This document shows, in pieces, positions 1 through 6,566 of a stretch of DNA of 9,012 nt. The DNA comes from JBDTRY01 sp039931435 (lineage in GTDB: Bacteria > Acidobacteriota > Thermoanaerobaculia > Gp7-AA8), in contig JBDTRY010000160.1 of assembly GCA_039931435.1 (NCBI GenBank), positions 1 to 9,012 of the forward strand, written 5' to 3'. Each line of letters starts with the position of its first letter. Position 1 is the first letter of the stretch. The position numbers and the translations under genes are program-made. Below the pieces are notes generated by a model. The model was not told the origin of the DNA. It was given only the letters and a program-made list of their open reading frames with translations, and made no database searches.

Positions 1-209
1 AGGATGACAAGTTCAACAAATGCCGTAAAAACGCCGGGCCGTCATCCTGAAGCGTCGAGCGAAGGATCTCTTCCACCTTCCCGGTTGCTACGAGAGGATG
101 GTTACGATTCTCGTTGACAAGATCCTTTGTTCGCTGCACTCCCTCGAGGATGACAAGTTCAACAAATGCCGTAAAAACGCCGGGCGTTCATTGCAAGCGT
201 CGAGCAAAG
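1..209. repeat. Tandem repeat, 146-bp period, about 1.4 copies, with internal inverted elements
   Basis: Bases 1-39 recur identically at 147-185. The similarity continues with mismatches to about 64 and 209 (shared core aagcgtcgagc), giving a direct repeat with a period of about 146 bp that may continue beyond the left edge. Inside each period lies an inverted pair of a short element: gtcatcctga...gaaggatctc at 41-70 on the + strand, and a related copy on the - strand at about 116-154 (gaggatgac at its end), separated by roughly 45 bp. Short elements with this gtcatcctga/gaaggatct pattern are, from general knowledge, a common dispersed intergenic repeat in several phyla. The repeat ends about five bases from the fabH stop codon. 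I see no gene in this stretch. Confidence 0.8.
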
Positions 210-214
210 CCGCC

Positions 215-1273
215 CTAGGCGCGATAGAGCGACGCGCCCCAGTGCAGGCCCGAGCCCAGCGCAGTAAACGCGATGAGCATCCCCGGCTGAATGCGACCCG
301 CCTCACGGCACTCGTGATACAGGATCGGCAGCGTTCCCGCTGTCGTGTTTCCGTATCGCTCGATGTTGTGCGGCACCTGTTCGGACGACAACCCCAGAAT
401 CTTCTGTACTCCCTCGATGATCCTCAGATTGGCCTGATGCACGAGGAGCAGATCGAGGTCGGCAACCGCAACGCCTGCCTCTTCGCAGACCTGGCGGACT
501 GCCTCGGGCATCAGGGAAAGTGCCTGCCGGTAGACTTCGCGCCCTTCCATGTGCGGAACGATCTCGCCTGACTCGATGGCCTCGACGGAGACGTACGGCC
601 GCTGACGAAATCCGACTCCCTTCACGATCAGACACTCGAAGGCCGACCCGTCGGTGAACAGCTTCGAACCCAGGTAGCCCGTCCCGTTCTCCTCGCGCGC
701 TTCGACGACTACGGCCCCCGCTCCGTCGCCGAAAAGAACGGTTCGGTCACGAAGAGCCGTGTTCGCAGCCCGCTCCTGTTCCGTGATCGGACGTTCCTCC
801 TGGCCGATGGTCATCCCCCATCCGTTCTTCCAGAGCATGAAAGGAGTGTGCACCTCTGCACCGACGAGGAGGATGCATTGGTGTTTTCCGCTGCGGATCA
901 GCGAATCCGCGAGATCGAGGCCATAGAGAAATCCGGAACATTGCTGGCGTACGTCGAACGTGGGGATCTGCCGCAGTCCGAGGGCAGCCTGAAGCAGCGG
1001 ACCGTTTCCGGGGAAGAGATAGTCCGGAGTCATCGTGGCAAAAACCACTGCGTCGACATCCTCTCTGGATTTTCCTGAAGTCTGCAGCGCCTGCTCCGCG
1101 GCAATGAGGCCGAGGGCTACGGAGCCCTGGCCGTCGTCCGCGAAGTAGCGTTGCTCGATCCCGCTTCGCGTGCGGATCCATTCGTCGGAAGTATCCATGA
1201 TCTTCGACAACATCTCATTCGTGACGAGGTTCGGGGGGATGCCGATCCCGCTGCCTGTGATCACAGAGCGCAT
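215..1273 (-). CDS. fabH: Beta-ketoacyl-ACP synthase III (FabH-type)
   Basis: This 352-residue protein is a thiolase-fold condensing enzyme. Known family members join an acyl-CoA, usually acetyl-CoA, to malonyl-ACP in the cytoplasm to start fatty-acid synthesis. The catalytic triad is visible: Cys112 in QQCSGFLYG, His279 in LLVHQANLR and Asn309 in RYGNTTAG. The glycine-rich FGDGAGAVVV (181-190) and the C-terminal GSGLHWGASLYRA are also family signatures. It is longer than the usual 315-330 residues, mainly because of an insertion of roughly 20 residues between GAEVHT (138-143) and RTVLFGDG. I chose the start at MRSVITGSG because the family begins there and GCGGAG sits five bases upstream. A longer reading frame to 1402 would translate a palindromic repeat. 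No fabD, fabG, acpP or plsX is adjacent, so it may be a second, specialised FabH-like enzyme (for branched, long-chain or secondary-metabolite acyl groups) rather than the housekeeping copy. Confidence 0.92.
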   Translation of the reverse strand: MRSVITGSGIGIPPNLVTNEMLSKIMDTSDEWIRTRSGIEQRYFADDGQGSVALGLIAAEQALQTSGKSREDVDAVVFATMTPDYLFPGNGPLLQAALGLRQIPTFDVRQQCSGFLYGLDLADSLIRSGKHQCILLVGAEVHTPFMLWKNGWGMTIGQEERPITEQERAANTALRDRTVLFGDGAGAVVVEAREENGTGYLGSKLFTDGSAFECLIVKGVGFRQRPYVSVEAIESGEIVPHMEGREVYRQALSLMPEAVRQVCEEAGVAVADLDLLLVHQANLRIIEGVQKILGLSSEQVPHNIERYGNTTAGTLPILYHECREAGRIQPGMLIAFTALGSGLHWGASLYRA

Positions 1274-1300
1274 AGATTCTCCGCGGTTGTTGAAGCCCCG

Positions 1301-1306
1301 ACTATA
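1301..1306 (-). promoter_or_regulatory. Possible -10 element upstream of fabH
   Basis: On the minus strand the sequence TATAGT lies about 28 bases before the fabH start codon, a suitable place for a sigma-70-type -10 box. No convincing -35 box is found 16-18 bases further upstream, so this is only a weak candidate. Confidence 0.25.
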
Positions 1307-1366
1307 CGACAAGCGCAGGGCGCAGCCCGGCTCACCGTTCCCCTCCCATCGGAAACGGATGCGCTC

Positions 1367-1517
1367 GCGAGCCGGCGTGAGCCGGCGCCAGACACGTAGC
1401 ACCGGGCGTAAGCCCGGTGAAAACGAACGCGATCCAAACTTCCTTCTCGGAAACGCGAGCCGGCGTAAGCCGGCGCCAGAAACCTAGCACCGGGCGTGAG
1501 CCCGGTGAAAACGAACG
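1367..1517 (+). repeat. REP-like double-hairpin repeat, two copies (L1, L2)
   Basis: There are two 63-bp copies, L1 at 1367-1429 and L2 at 1455-1517, separated by 25 bp. Each carries two palindromes in order: GCCGGC-GTRA-GCCGGC, then CACCGGGC-GTRA-GCCCGGTG, followed by GAAAACGAACG. The copies differ only at a few bases, including the hairpin loops (GTGA or GTAA). L2 ends three bases before the transposase stop codon, so a transposase transcript would run straight into these hairpins, where they could also act as structured 3' ends. The same unit, reverse-complemented, forms the array at 2016-2477. Translating it gives meaningless strings such as FTGLTPGA, so reading frames here are not genes. 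Confidence 0.9.
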
Positions 1518-1520
1518 ACT

Positions 1521-1946
1521 TCATCTGTTGATTTGATACTCCGCTAGAAACTTCTGTACCTCCTCTATGAACGATTCTTTTCTGTGGTGCTCTTCCTGAC
1601 CACGGATATAGCGCACCACCTCCGAAACGTCCGTCCTGCTGATGCTGAACGCCGAATACCCTCGCTGCCAGGCAAACCTGGGGACGCCCACAGTCTCGTG
1701 AATCCAGCGGGAGGAGTTCGCCTTGATCTTACCGGCCAGTTCCGAAATCGAGAGTTGTGGTGGATATTCGGCGAGAAGATGGACGTGATCCGCAACTCCG
1801 CCGATTTCGATTGCGGTTGCCCCGAGGTTGCGAACGCATCCTCCAAGGTAGGCGTGGACACCGGCGCGGATTTCTTGTGTGAGAAATGGGAGGCGATTCT
1901 CTGTCGAAAAAACGACGTGGACGAATAACGATGTGAACGTATGCAT
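1521..1946 (-). CDS. tnpA: IS200/IS605-type Y1 (HUH) transposase, TnpA
   Basis: This 141-residue protein is a compact, apparently intact Y1 transposase. Known members cut and join single-stranded DNA at hairpins using one tyrosine. The HUH motif is His54-Val55-His56 in VADHVHLLAE, and the likely nucleophile is Tyr113 in VVRYIRGQEEHH near the C terminus. Other typical family stretches are HVVFSTENR (10-18), KANSSRWIHE (75-84) and FAWQRGYSAFSIS (91-103). The start is the only ATG fitting the family N terminus; no strong ribosome-binding site precedes it. No tnpB accessory gene is present. It is flanked on both sides by copies of one palindromic unit, two on the left and six on the right, in opposite orientations. 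This resembles REP-associated tyrosine transposases (RAYTs), although its length and motifs look more like classical IS200 TnpA. Confidence 0.9.
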   Translation of the reverse strand: MHTFTSLFVHVVFSTENRLPFLTQEIRAGVHAYLGGCVRNLGATAIEIGGVADHVHLLAEYPPQLSISELAGKIKANSSRWIHETVGVPRFAWQRGYSAFSISRTDVSEVVRYIRGQEEHHRKESFIEEVQKFLAEYQINR

Positions 1947-2015
1947 GGTGGGCGACCATGCGGAATCCCTCGACGGCGATCATACCTCGGAAGAACGCGC
2001 CGTGTTGTCGTCTCT

Positions 2016-2477
2016 TCACCGGGCTCACGCCCGGTGCTACGTCGCTGGCGCCGGCTTACGCCGGCTCGGACTCGTCCTGTATTTGCGTGTTCTTCACCGG
2101 GCTCACGCCCGGTGCTACATCTCTGACGCCGGCGCCGGCTCGTCCATTCTCGGGCTGGTGTCGTCGTCTCTCCACCGGGCTCACGCCCGGTGCTACATCT
2201 CTGGCGCCGGCTTACGCCGGCTCGTCCATGCTCGGGCTGGTGTCGTCGTCTCTCCACCGGGCTCACGCCCGGTGCTACGTCTCTGGCGCCGGCTTACGCC
2301 GGCTCGGACTCGTCCTGTATTTGCGTGTTCGTCACCGGGCTCACACCCGGTGCTACGTCTCTGGCGCCGGCTCACGCCGGCTCGGGACGCATCCTGTATT
2401 TGCGTGATTCAACGCCTTCCGTTCGTCACCGGGCTCACGCCCGGTGCTAGGTCTCTGGCGCCCGCTATGCCGGCTCG
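2016..2477 (-). repeat. REP-like double-hairpin array, six copies (R1-R6)
   Basis: This stretch between the transposase and hslO holds six copies of the unit seen at 1367-1517, now on the opposite strand: R1 2016-2068, R2 2094-2142, R3 2172-2224, R4 2254-2306, R5 2332-2384 and R6 2426-2477. The + strand reads CACCGGGC-TCAC-GCCCGGTG, then GCTACRTCTCTG, then GCCGGC-TTAC-GCCGGC. Spacing between starts is 78, 78, 82, 78 and 94 bp. The spacers are not unique: R1-R2 and R4-R5 share a nearly identical 25-base spacer, R2-R3 and R3-R4 share a nearly identical 29-base spacer, and the 41-base R5-R6 spacer contains a variant of the first type. R2 has lost the second hairpin's loop (gacgccggcgccggct), and R5 has one stem mismatch at 2345. 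I see no gene in 1947-2518. Confidence 0.92.
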
Positions 2478-2518
2478 GGTTCCCCGACACGGGGTTTGGG
2501 ATTCGTGAAGAAGCCCCG

Positions 2519-3409
2519 CTACGCGTCCGGCGGTTGCGCCAGCATGTCCAGTTCCTCGGCGCTGAACTGATACCGGGCGCCGCAGTACTGGCAGGTGACC
2601 TCCGAGCCACCCTCGTTGCGGCTCATCTCCCGCAATTCAGCCGGCGAGAACAGCGTCAGCGGGGCGAAGGCCCGATCGCGGCTGCAGGAACATCGGAAGC
2701 GGAGCGGAACATCGTGACGATGATCGAGGGCGCGATAGCCGACATCCTGCAGGACCGTCTCCACCGCTTCGTCGATGGGCATCGTCGACAGAAGCGAACT
2801 GAATGACGGAGCGTTGCGGATGGCGGTCTCCATCGTCTCCAGCGACGCCTCCGAGGCATGCGGAAAAGCCTGCACGATCATTCCTCCCGCCGCCGCAACC
2901 CCTTGCCGCCGGTTCAAGACGCCGAGAAGCACCGCCGAGGTCACCTGTTCGCTGCTGAGAAGAAAATGAGCCAGGTCCTTGGCGATCTCCCCGCTGACCA
3001 GCTCCACCTGCGAGGTGTAGGGCTTCCCGTCCGGCTGCGTTCCGCGAATCACCGTGAGCGTTCCGTCCACTCCCACGGCGTCGCCCACTGTCAGGCCCTC
3101 ATACGCAATCTGAGGATTGGCCACGAACCCTCGCGCCTCCCCGGAGGACGTGCCTTCGGCGATGAGCAGTCCCATCGGACCGTTCCCTTCGAAGCGCAGC
3201 GTGACCCGCTGTTCGGTGAGTTGCTTGTCAAGAAGCCGGGCCAGCAGAATCGCTCCGGTCATGGCCCGCCCGATGGCATCCGTGGCCAGCGGAGAGAGAT
3301 CGACGCGAACTCGAAGTGTCTCGACCGTATTGGTTGTCTGCGCGGCGATGATCCGGAACTCACCGTTGCCGGTCATGCCCTGGATCAGGCGGTCGTTCTG
3401 GGGTTCCAT
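2519..3409 (-). CDS. hslO: Hsp33 redox-regulated chaperone
   Basis: This 296-residue protein matches the usual Hsp33 length of about 290. Hsp33 is a cytoplasmic holdase chaperone that is inactive while four cysteines bind zinc and becomes active when oxidants such as hypochlorite form disulfides there. All four cysteines are present in the expected CxC...CxxC order: Cys240 and Cys242 in RFRCSCSRDR, and Cys273 and Cys276 in VTCQYCGARYQF. The N-terminal domain shows typical stretches such as LIQGMTGNGEFRIIAAQTTN (8-27) and LATDAIGRAMTGAILLARLL (41-60), and GEIAKDLAHFLLSSEQ (140-155) is also characteristic. The start at MEPQNDRLIQG fits the family, although no clear Shine-Dalgarno sequence precedes it; the frame stays open to 3580, but that part looks non-coding. 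Its upstream neighbour is divergent and its 3' side is the repeat array, so it is probably transcribed alone. Confidence 0.95.
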   Translation of the reverse strand: MEPQNDRLIQGMTGNGEFRIIAAQTTNTVETLRVRVDLSPLATDAIGRAMTGAILLARLLDKQLTEQRVTLRFEGNGPMGLLIAEGTSSGEARGFVANPQIAYEGLTVGDAVGVDGTLTVIRGTQPDGKPYTSQVELVSGEIAKDLAHFLLSSEQVTSAVLLGVLNRRQGVAAAGGMIVQAFPHASEASLETMETAIRNAPSFSSLLSTMPIDEAVETVLQDVGYRALDHRHDVPLRFRCSCSRDRAFAPLTLFSPAELREMSRNEGGSEVTCQYCGARYQFSAEELDMLAQPPDA

Positions 3410-3506
3410 GGGGCTGCTTAACGAGTGAAGCCACGGAATTGTTTCGTTGGCGCCTCCCGGCGTGCCGCCATGTGGGGCGGGTTCTGTGGGATGCCGGATA
3501 CTGCCA

Positions 3507-3536
3507 TTGGCCGGGTACTTGCTTTCCCGGTATGCA
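3507..3536 (+). promoter_or_regulatory. Possible promoter for the small lipoprotein gene
   Basis: TTGGCC at 3507-3512 and TATGCA at 3531-3536 are separated by 18 bp and lie about 45 bases ahead of the lipoprotein start codon, within the divergent space between hslO and that gene. The fit to the sigma-70 consensus is partial, so this remains a weak candidate. Confidence 0.3.
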
Positions 3537-3581
3537 AATGGCATCCGCGAACATCCTATGGCTGCCAGGAGGAGCGTCAAA

Positions 3582-3950
3582 ATGAAACTCGTAGTGTTGT
3601 CGATCGCAATCGCCGGAGCTCTCGCATTGAGCGGCTGTCAGCAGAAAGAAGTGACCAACACCAGCGCCACGCCGACGGAAACCACCTCCACGACCGTGTC
3701 CAGCGATGATACCGGCATGGCCACGGAAACCTATTCGTCGACCTCGACTTCAGCCACGTCCACGACCGAGAGCACGACTACCCGCAACGATGCGGACGCG
3801 GCCGCCAGCGACATCAAAGCGGGCGCGCAGCAGGTCGGCGACGGCCTGAAGAAGGGCGCGCGCGTGGCCGTCCAGAAGACGGGAACAGCGCTGGAAGAAG
3901 CAGGAAAAGAAATGCAGGAAAGCGCCACCCCCACACCGAAGAAACATTGA
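3582..3950 (+). CDS. Small Ser/Thr-rich lipoprotein, function unknown
   Basis: This 122-residue protein has a clear lipoprotein signal: MKLVVLSIAIAGALALSGC, with the lipobox LSGC and lipidated Cys19. After it comes a low-complexity segment very rich in Thr and Ser (about 24-67), probably a flexible, surface-exposed linker. A charged, helix-prone C-terminal part follows (about 70-112, for example SDIKAGAQQVGDGLKKGARV) and could be amphipathic. The chosen ATG has a strong AGGAGG at 3567-3572, nine bases upstream; an in-frame ATG at 3558 would add only eight residues and would precede that site. No enzymatic motif is visible. The C-terminal pattern is loosely like small stress-related envelope proteins, but I do not recognise a family. 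It is divergent from hslO and convergent with the NamZ fusion gene. Confidence 0.85.
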   Translation: MKLVVLSIAIAGALALSGCQQKEVTNTSATPTETTSTTVSSDDTGMATETYSSTSTSATSTTESTTTRNDADAAASDIKAGAQQVGDGLKKGARVAVQKTGTALEEAGKEMQESATPTPKKH

Positions 3951-3987
3951 CCCGGAAATCACCTCTCTCTCAGTACCGTCGCGCCTC

Positions 3988-4008
3988 CCTTCTCCCCGCG
4001 GGAGAAGG
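3988..4008. repeat. Perfect 9-bp hairpin, possible terminator
   Basis: CCTTCTCCC at 3988-3996 pairs exactly with GGGAGAAGG at 4000-4008 around a three-base CGC loop, 38 bases after the lipoprotein stop codon. It lies between two convergent genes and could stop or stabilise transcripts from either side, but no T-run follows on either strand. It also resembles the short ctctcccc-type palindromes dispersed in many genomes. Confidence 0.55.
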
Positions 4009-4009
4009 T

Positions 4010-4078
4010 GGTCCGGCACCTGTGCGCAGGCAAAGTGTCGCAGCCAGACAGTCTGCAGTCGCGCACAGGTGCCGGACC
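4010..4078. repeat. Long inverted repeat, perfect 18-bp arms
   Basis: The 18-base arm ggtccggcacctgtgcgc (4010-4027) is matched exactly by its reverse complement at 4061-4078, with a 33-base loop that contains a smaller palindrome (agacagtct). It starts one base after the previous hairpin and lies in the gap between convergent genes (3951-4145). The perfect stem and structured loop suggest a mobile or dispersed palindromic element, or a strong bidirectional transcript end. No open reading frame or T-run is associated with it. Confidence 0.8.
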
Positions 4079-4145
4079 GGATGAGGGCCCTCGTCGAAAT
4101 GACTCCGAACCTGACAGCAAAAACTCCCAATCCCGTTGATGGACG

Positions 4146-6473
4146 TCACCGGTAGATAAGGTACTTCTCTCTCCGCGCCAGAAAATCCTTCATCTCGTCC
4201 ACCCAACCGGCTTTGATCTCATCAAGCGGTTCTTCCTTCTGCATTCGTACGATCGTCGCCGGATGGCGCAGCAGGTTGTTCATCGTGGAGACGTGAAACT
4301 GATCGGGGTACCAGCGCCATAAAGTCTCTCCTATGACAATCCCCAGATCGACGACCGGACAGTGCTCGCGGTCCACGAGCGCCATGGAAACACCGTGCAG
4401 CGCCATATGGGCAAATTTGCTGCTGTCCGGGGTGAAATCGATTGGAGCAAACCGTACGCACTTCGGAAAGGACGCGTTCAGTTCCGTCGCCAGACGCGGA
4501 CCCTCGATGTAAGGCGCTCCCATCCACTCGAACGGATGCGGCGTTCCGCGACCGACGGAGACTTCGCTGGATTCGAGCAGCGCCACGCCTGGATAGAGCG
4601 TGGCCTCAGTGAGATTGCGGATGTTCGGCGAGGTGTTCACCCAGGGCAACCCGGTCTGATCCTGCCACTGCTCGCGCTTCCAGTTGCGAACGGCGACAAC
4701 CCGCAGATCGACGTCGATTTTTTTCTCTTCCCGGAACATCTGTGCCAGTTCTCCGGCGGTCATTCCGTGACGGACGGCAATAGGATGAAAGGCGGTGAAC
4801 GAAGTCTTGTTCACAGTGGACGGTCCTTCCACGTCCATCCCGTCGATGGGATTGATGCGGTCCAGAACGATGAACGGGATATGGGCGTCCGCTGCAGCCT
4901 CCATGGCCAGACCCATCGTGGCGATGTAGGTGTAGAAACGGGCTCCTACGTCCTGGATGTCGAAGATCAACGCGTCCAGCCCCTGCAGTTGTTCGGGCGA
5001 GGGCTTTCTGCGCTGTCCGTAGAGACTGTAAATGGGAAGTCCTGTGCCGCTGTCCGTGGAGTCGCCGACAGCTTCGTCAACGTCGGCGCGGATTCCGTGC
5101 TCCGGCGAAAAGAGAGCCTTGAACGAGACCCCCGGCGCATCGCGGAGCAGGTCAATCGAACTGCGCCCGGAGCGATCGCGCCCCGTGGGATTGGTGATCA
5201 GGCCGACGTTCATCCCCCGCAGCGAAGTGAAATGCTGCGCCTCAAGGACATCGATGCCGTTGAAGGCCGGAGCGCCATCCCGCGGCGAGCCCTCGATAGG
5301 AAGCGCCAAGGATGGCGGAATGCCCAGGGCCTGCGTCACCGCTCTGCCCAACTCCTTCTGCAACTCGACGACGCTTCCTTTGCCGTCGGGATGAACGCGG
5401 TTCGTCAGAAAGATGTAGAAACTGTCCGATTGCGGATCGATCCAGATCATGGGACCGGTGTAGCCGGTGTGACCGAAAGAGCCGAGGGGAAAGCCGCCAC
5501 GTGGACGGCTGAAGTAGGTATCTACGTCCCACCCCAGCGCGCGCAGATCGCCCACACCTGGAGGGCTGGCGATCGAGGTCATCAGCCGTACCGTCTCCGG
5601 CTTCAGGATGCGAACTCCGTCGAGGGTCCCGCCATTGAGAATCATGCGCGCGTATCTGGAGAGATCCGTCACGGTACTGAAGAGTCCTGCGTGACCGGCC
5701 ACGCCACCCATTCGCCGGGATGTCGGATCGTGAACGACCCCACGAAGCATCCTGCCCTCGGCGGGCTCGGTCGGAGCGATGCGGGGAACGAGGTCCGCGG
5801 GAGGAACGAACGAGGTATCGACCATTCTCAAAGGGGAGAAGATTCTTTGTGCCGCGAATTGCTCCAACAGCTCACCGCTGACCCGCTCCACGATTTGACC
5901 GAGAAGAATGAAATTAATGTCGCTGTAGAGAAAGTGCGTGCCGGGGATCGATCGGGCCCTCTCGGTGAGGGCGCGCCGGATTCCCTCGTCGCGCCCGGAC
6001 CATTCATCGGTCAGGGTCACGTCGGGACGCAATCCCGAGGTGTGCGTCATGAGCATGCGCACGGTGATGGCGTCGCGACCATCGCCGCTGAATTCCGGCA
6101 GGTATTGTTTCGCCGGCGCATCGAGCTGCACCTTGCCTTCTTCGATGAGAATCATCACCGAAGGTGTAGTGGCCACGACTTTGGTCAGCGAAGCGAGATC
6201 GTAAATCGTATTGGCCGTGATCGGTTCGATCACGGGAATGAGGGCGCGGTTGCCGTAAACGTGCGTATAGACGCGCTGGCCGTGCTGAACGACGAGCACG
6301 CCGCCAGGAATACGATGCCCGACGGTGGCCGTCTCGATGACTGCGTCGACATGAGCAAAAGCGGACGCCGGAAGCGAGGGCGGTGTGCCCGTCCGGCAAC
6401 CGGCGACAAGGAGAAAGGCCGCGAGAGCTCGCTTCAATCGCACAGGATCATTTATCTTGAGATGGCGAATCAT
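4146..6473 (-). CDS. Lipoprotein: beta-lactamase-fold serine hydrolase fused to NamZ-like exo-N-acetylmuramidase
   Basis: This 775-residue two-domain protein starts with a probable lipoprotein signal (AFLLVAGC, Cys26), placing it on the outer face of a membrane. Residues about 40-385 form a beta-lactamase/class C-like domain. The catalytic Ser95 and Lys98 are in SLTK, Tyr183 is in YSD at the usual YxN position, and His335-Thr-Gly is in GHTGYTG. Residues about 405-775 form a DUF1343/NamZ domain, with FSPEHGIR (455-462), FDIQDVGARFYTY (504-516), LDRINPIDG (537-545), EGPS, TSPNIRNLTEATLYPG (614-629) and VSVGRGTPHPFEWMGAPY (638-655). NamZ removes MurNAc from the non-reducing ends of peptidoglycan fragments. 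In B. subtilis a separate beta-lactamase-like enzyme, AmiE, encoded next to namZ, removes the peptide from MurNAc. A joint role in cell-wall breakdown or recycling is inferred, but the serine domain could equally be an esterase or carboxypeptidase. No good ribosome-binding site precedes this ATG, and a GTG at residue 11 would also leave a normal signal peptide. Confidence 0.93.
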   Translation of the reverse strand: MIRHLKINDPVRLKRALAAFLLVAGCRTGTPPSLPASAFAHVDAVIETATVGHRIPGGVLVVQHGQRVYTHVYGNRALIPVIEPITANTIYDLASLTKVVATTPSVMILIEEGKVQLDAPAKQYLPEFSGDGRDAITVRMLMTHTSGLRPDVTLTDEWSGRDEGIRRALTERARSIPGTHFLYSDINFILLGQIVERVSGELLEQFAAQRIFSPLRMVDTSFVPPADLVPRIAPTEPAEGRMLRGVVHDPTSRRMGGVAGHAGLFSTVTDLSRYARMILNGGTLDGVRILKPETVRLMTSIASPPGVGDLRALGWDVDTYFSRPRGGFPLGSFGHTGYTGPMIWIDPQSDSFYIFLTNRVHPDGKGSVVELQKELGRAVTQALGIPPSLALPIEGSPRDGAPAFNGIDVLEAQHFTSLRGMNVGLITNPTGRDRSGRSSIDLLRDAPGVSFKALFSPEHGIRADVDEAVGDSTDSGTGLPIYSLYGQRRKPSPEQLQGLDALIFDIQDVGARFYTYIATMGLAMEAAADAHIPFIVLDRINPIDGMDVEGPSTVNKTSFTAFHPIAVRHGMTAGELAQMFREEKKIDVDLRVVAVRNWKREQWQDQTGLPWVNTSPNIRNLTEATLYPGVALLESSEVSVGRGTPHPFEWMGAPYIEGPRLATELNASFPKCVRFAPIDFTPDSSKFAHMALHGVSMALVDREHCPVVDLGIVIGETLWRWYPDQFHVSTMNNLLRHPATIVRMQKEEPLDEIKAGWVDEMKDFLARREKYLIYR

Positions 6474-6566
6474 GGAAAATTTTCAACCGACTGCATGTTT
6501 GTGCACATCTATACACCGAAGGACCAATTCTGATCGCATCGACAAGGGTATACAGAAGGACTGACT
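6474..6566. promoter_or_regulatory. Divergent intergenic region, promoters presumed
   Basis: These 93 bases separate two divergent genes and must carry both starts of transcription unless promoters lie inside the genes. The stretch is more AT-rich than its surroundings and has TATACA at 6510-6515 and again at 6549-6554 on the + strand. No properly spaced -35 partner is evident, and the second is too close to the start codon. On the - strand TATAGA overlaps the first site. Specific promoters cannot be assigned. Confidence 0.35.

Noticed and set aside
1274..1402. An N-terminal extension of fabH to an ATG at 1402
   Set aside because: The added residues translate palindromic unit L1 and spacer DNA, while a good ribosome-binding site and the family's normal N terminus are at 1273.
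2016..2477. Regularly spaced repeats resembling a CRISPR array
   Set aside because: The units are double palindromes, the spacers recur in two nearly identical types instead of being unique, inverted copies lie across a transposase, and no cas genes are present.
2482..2494. CCCCG-aca-CGGGG hairpin after hslO as a terminator
   Set aside because: The stem is only five pairs and no T-run follows in the direction of hslO transcription.
1879..2508. Several open frames across the repeat array with recurring FTGLTPGA-like peptides
   Set aside because: They are translations of the double-hairpin unit in different frames, a known kind of spurious gene call.
3410..3580. Extension of hslO to an upstream ATG at 3580
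   Set aside because: The extra 57 residues are not part of Hsp33, and the stretch would remove the divergent promoter region and overlap the ribosome-binding site of the lipoprotein gene.
4362..6533. A 723-codon open frame on the + strand
   Set aside because: It is antisense to the NamZ fusion gene, whose motifs are intact across both domains. The + frame is rich in Arg/His/Gly/Asp, lacks recognisable motifs and is a by-product of high GC.
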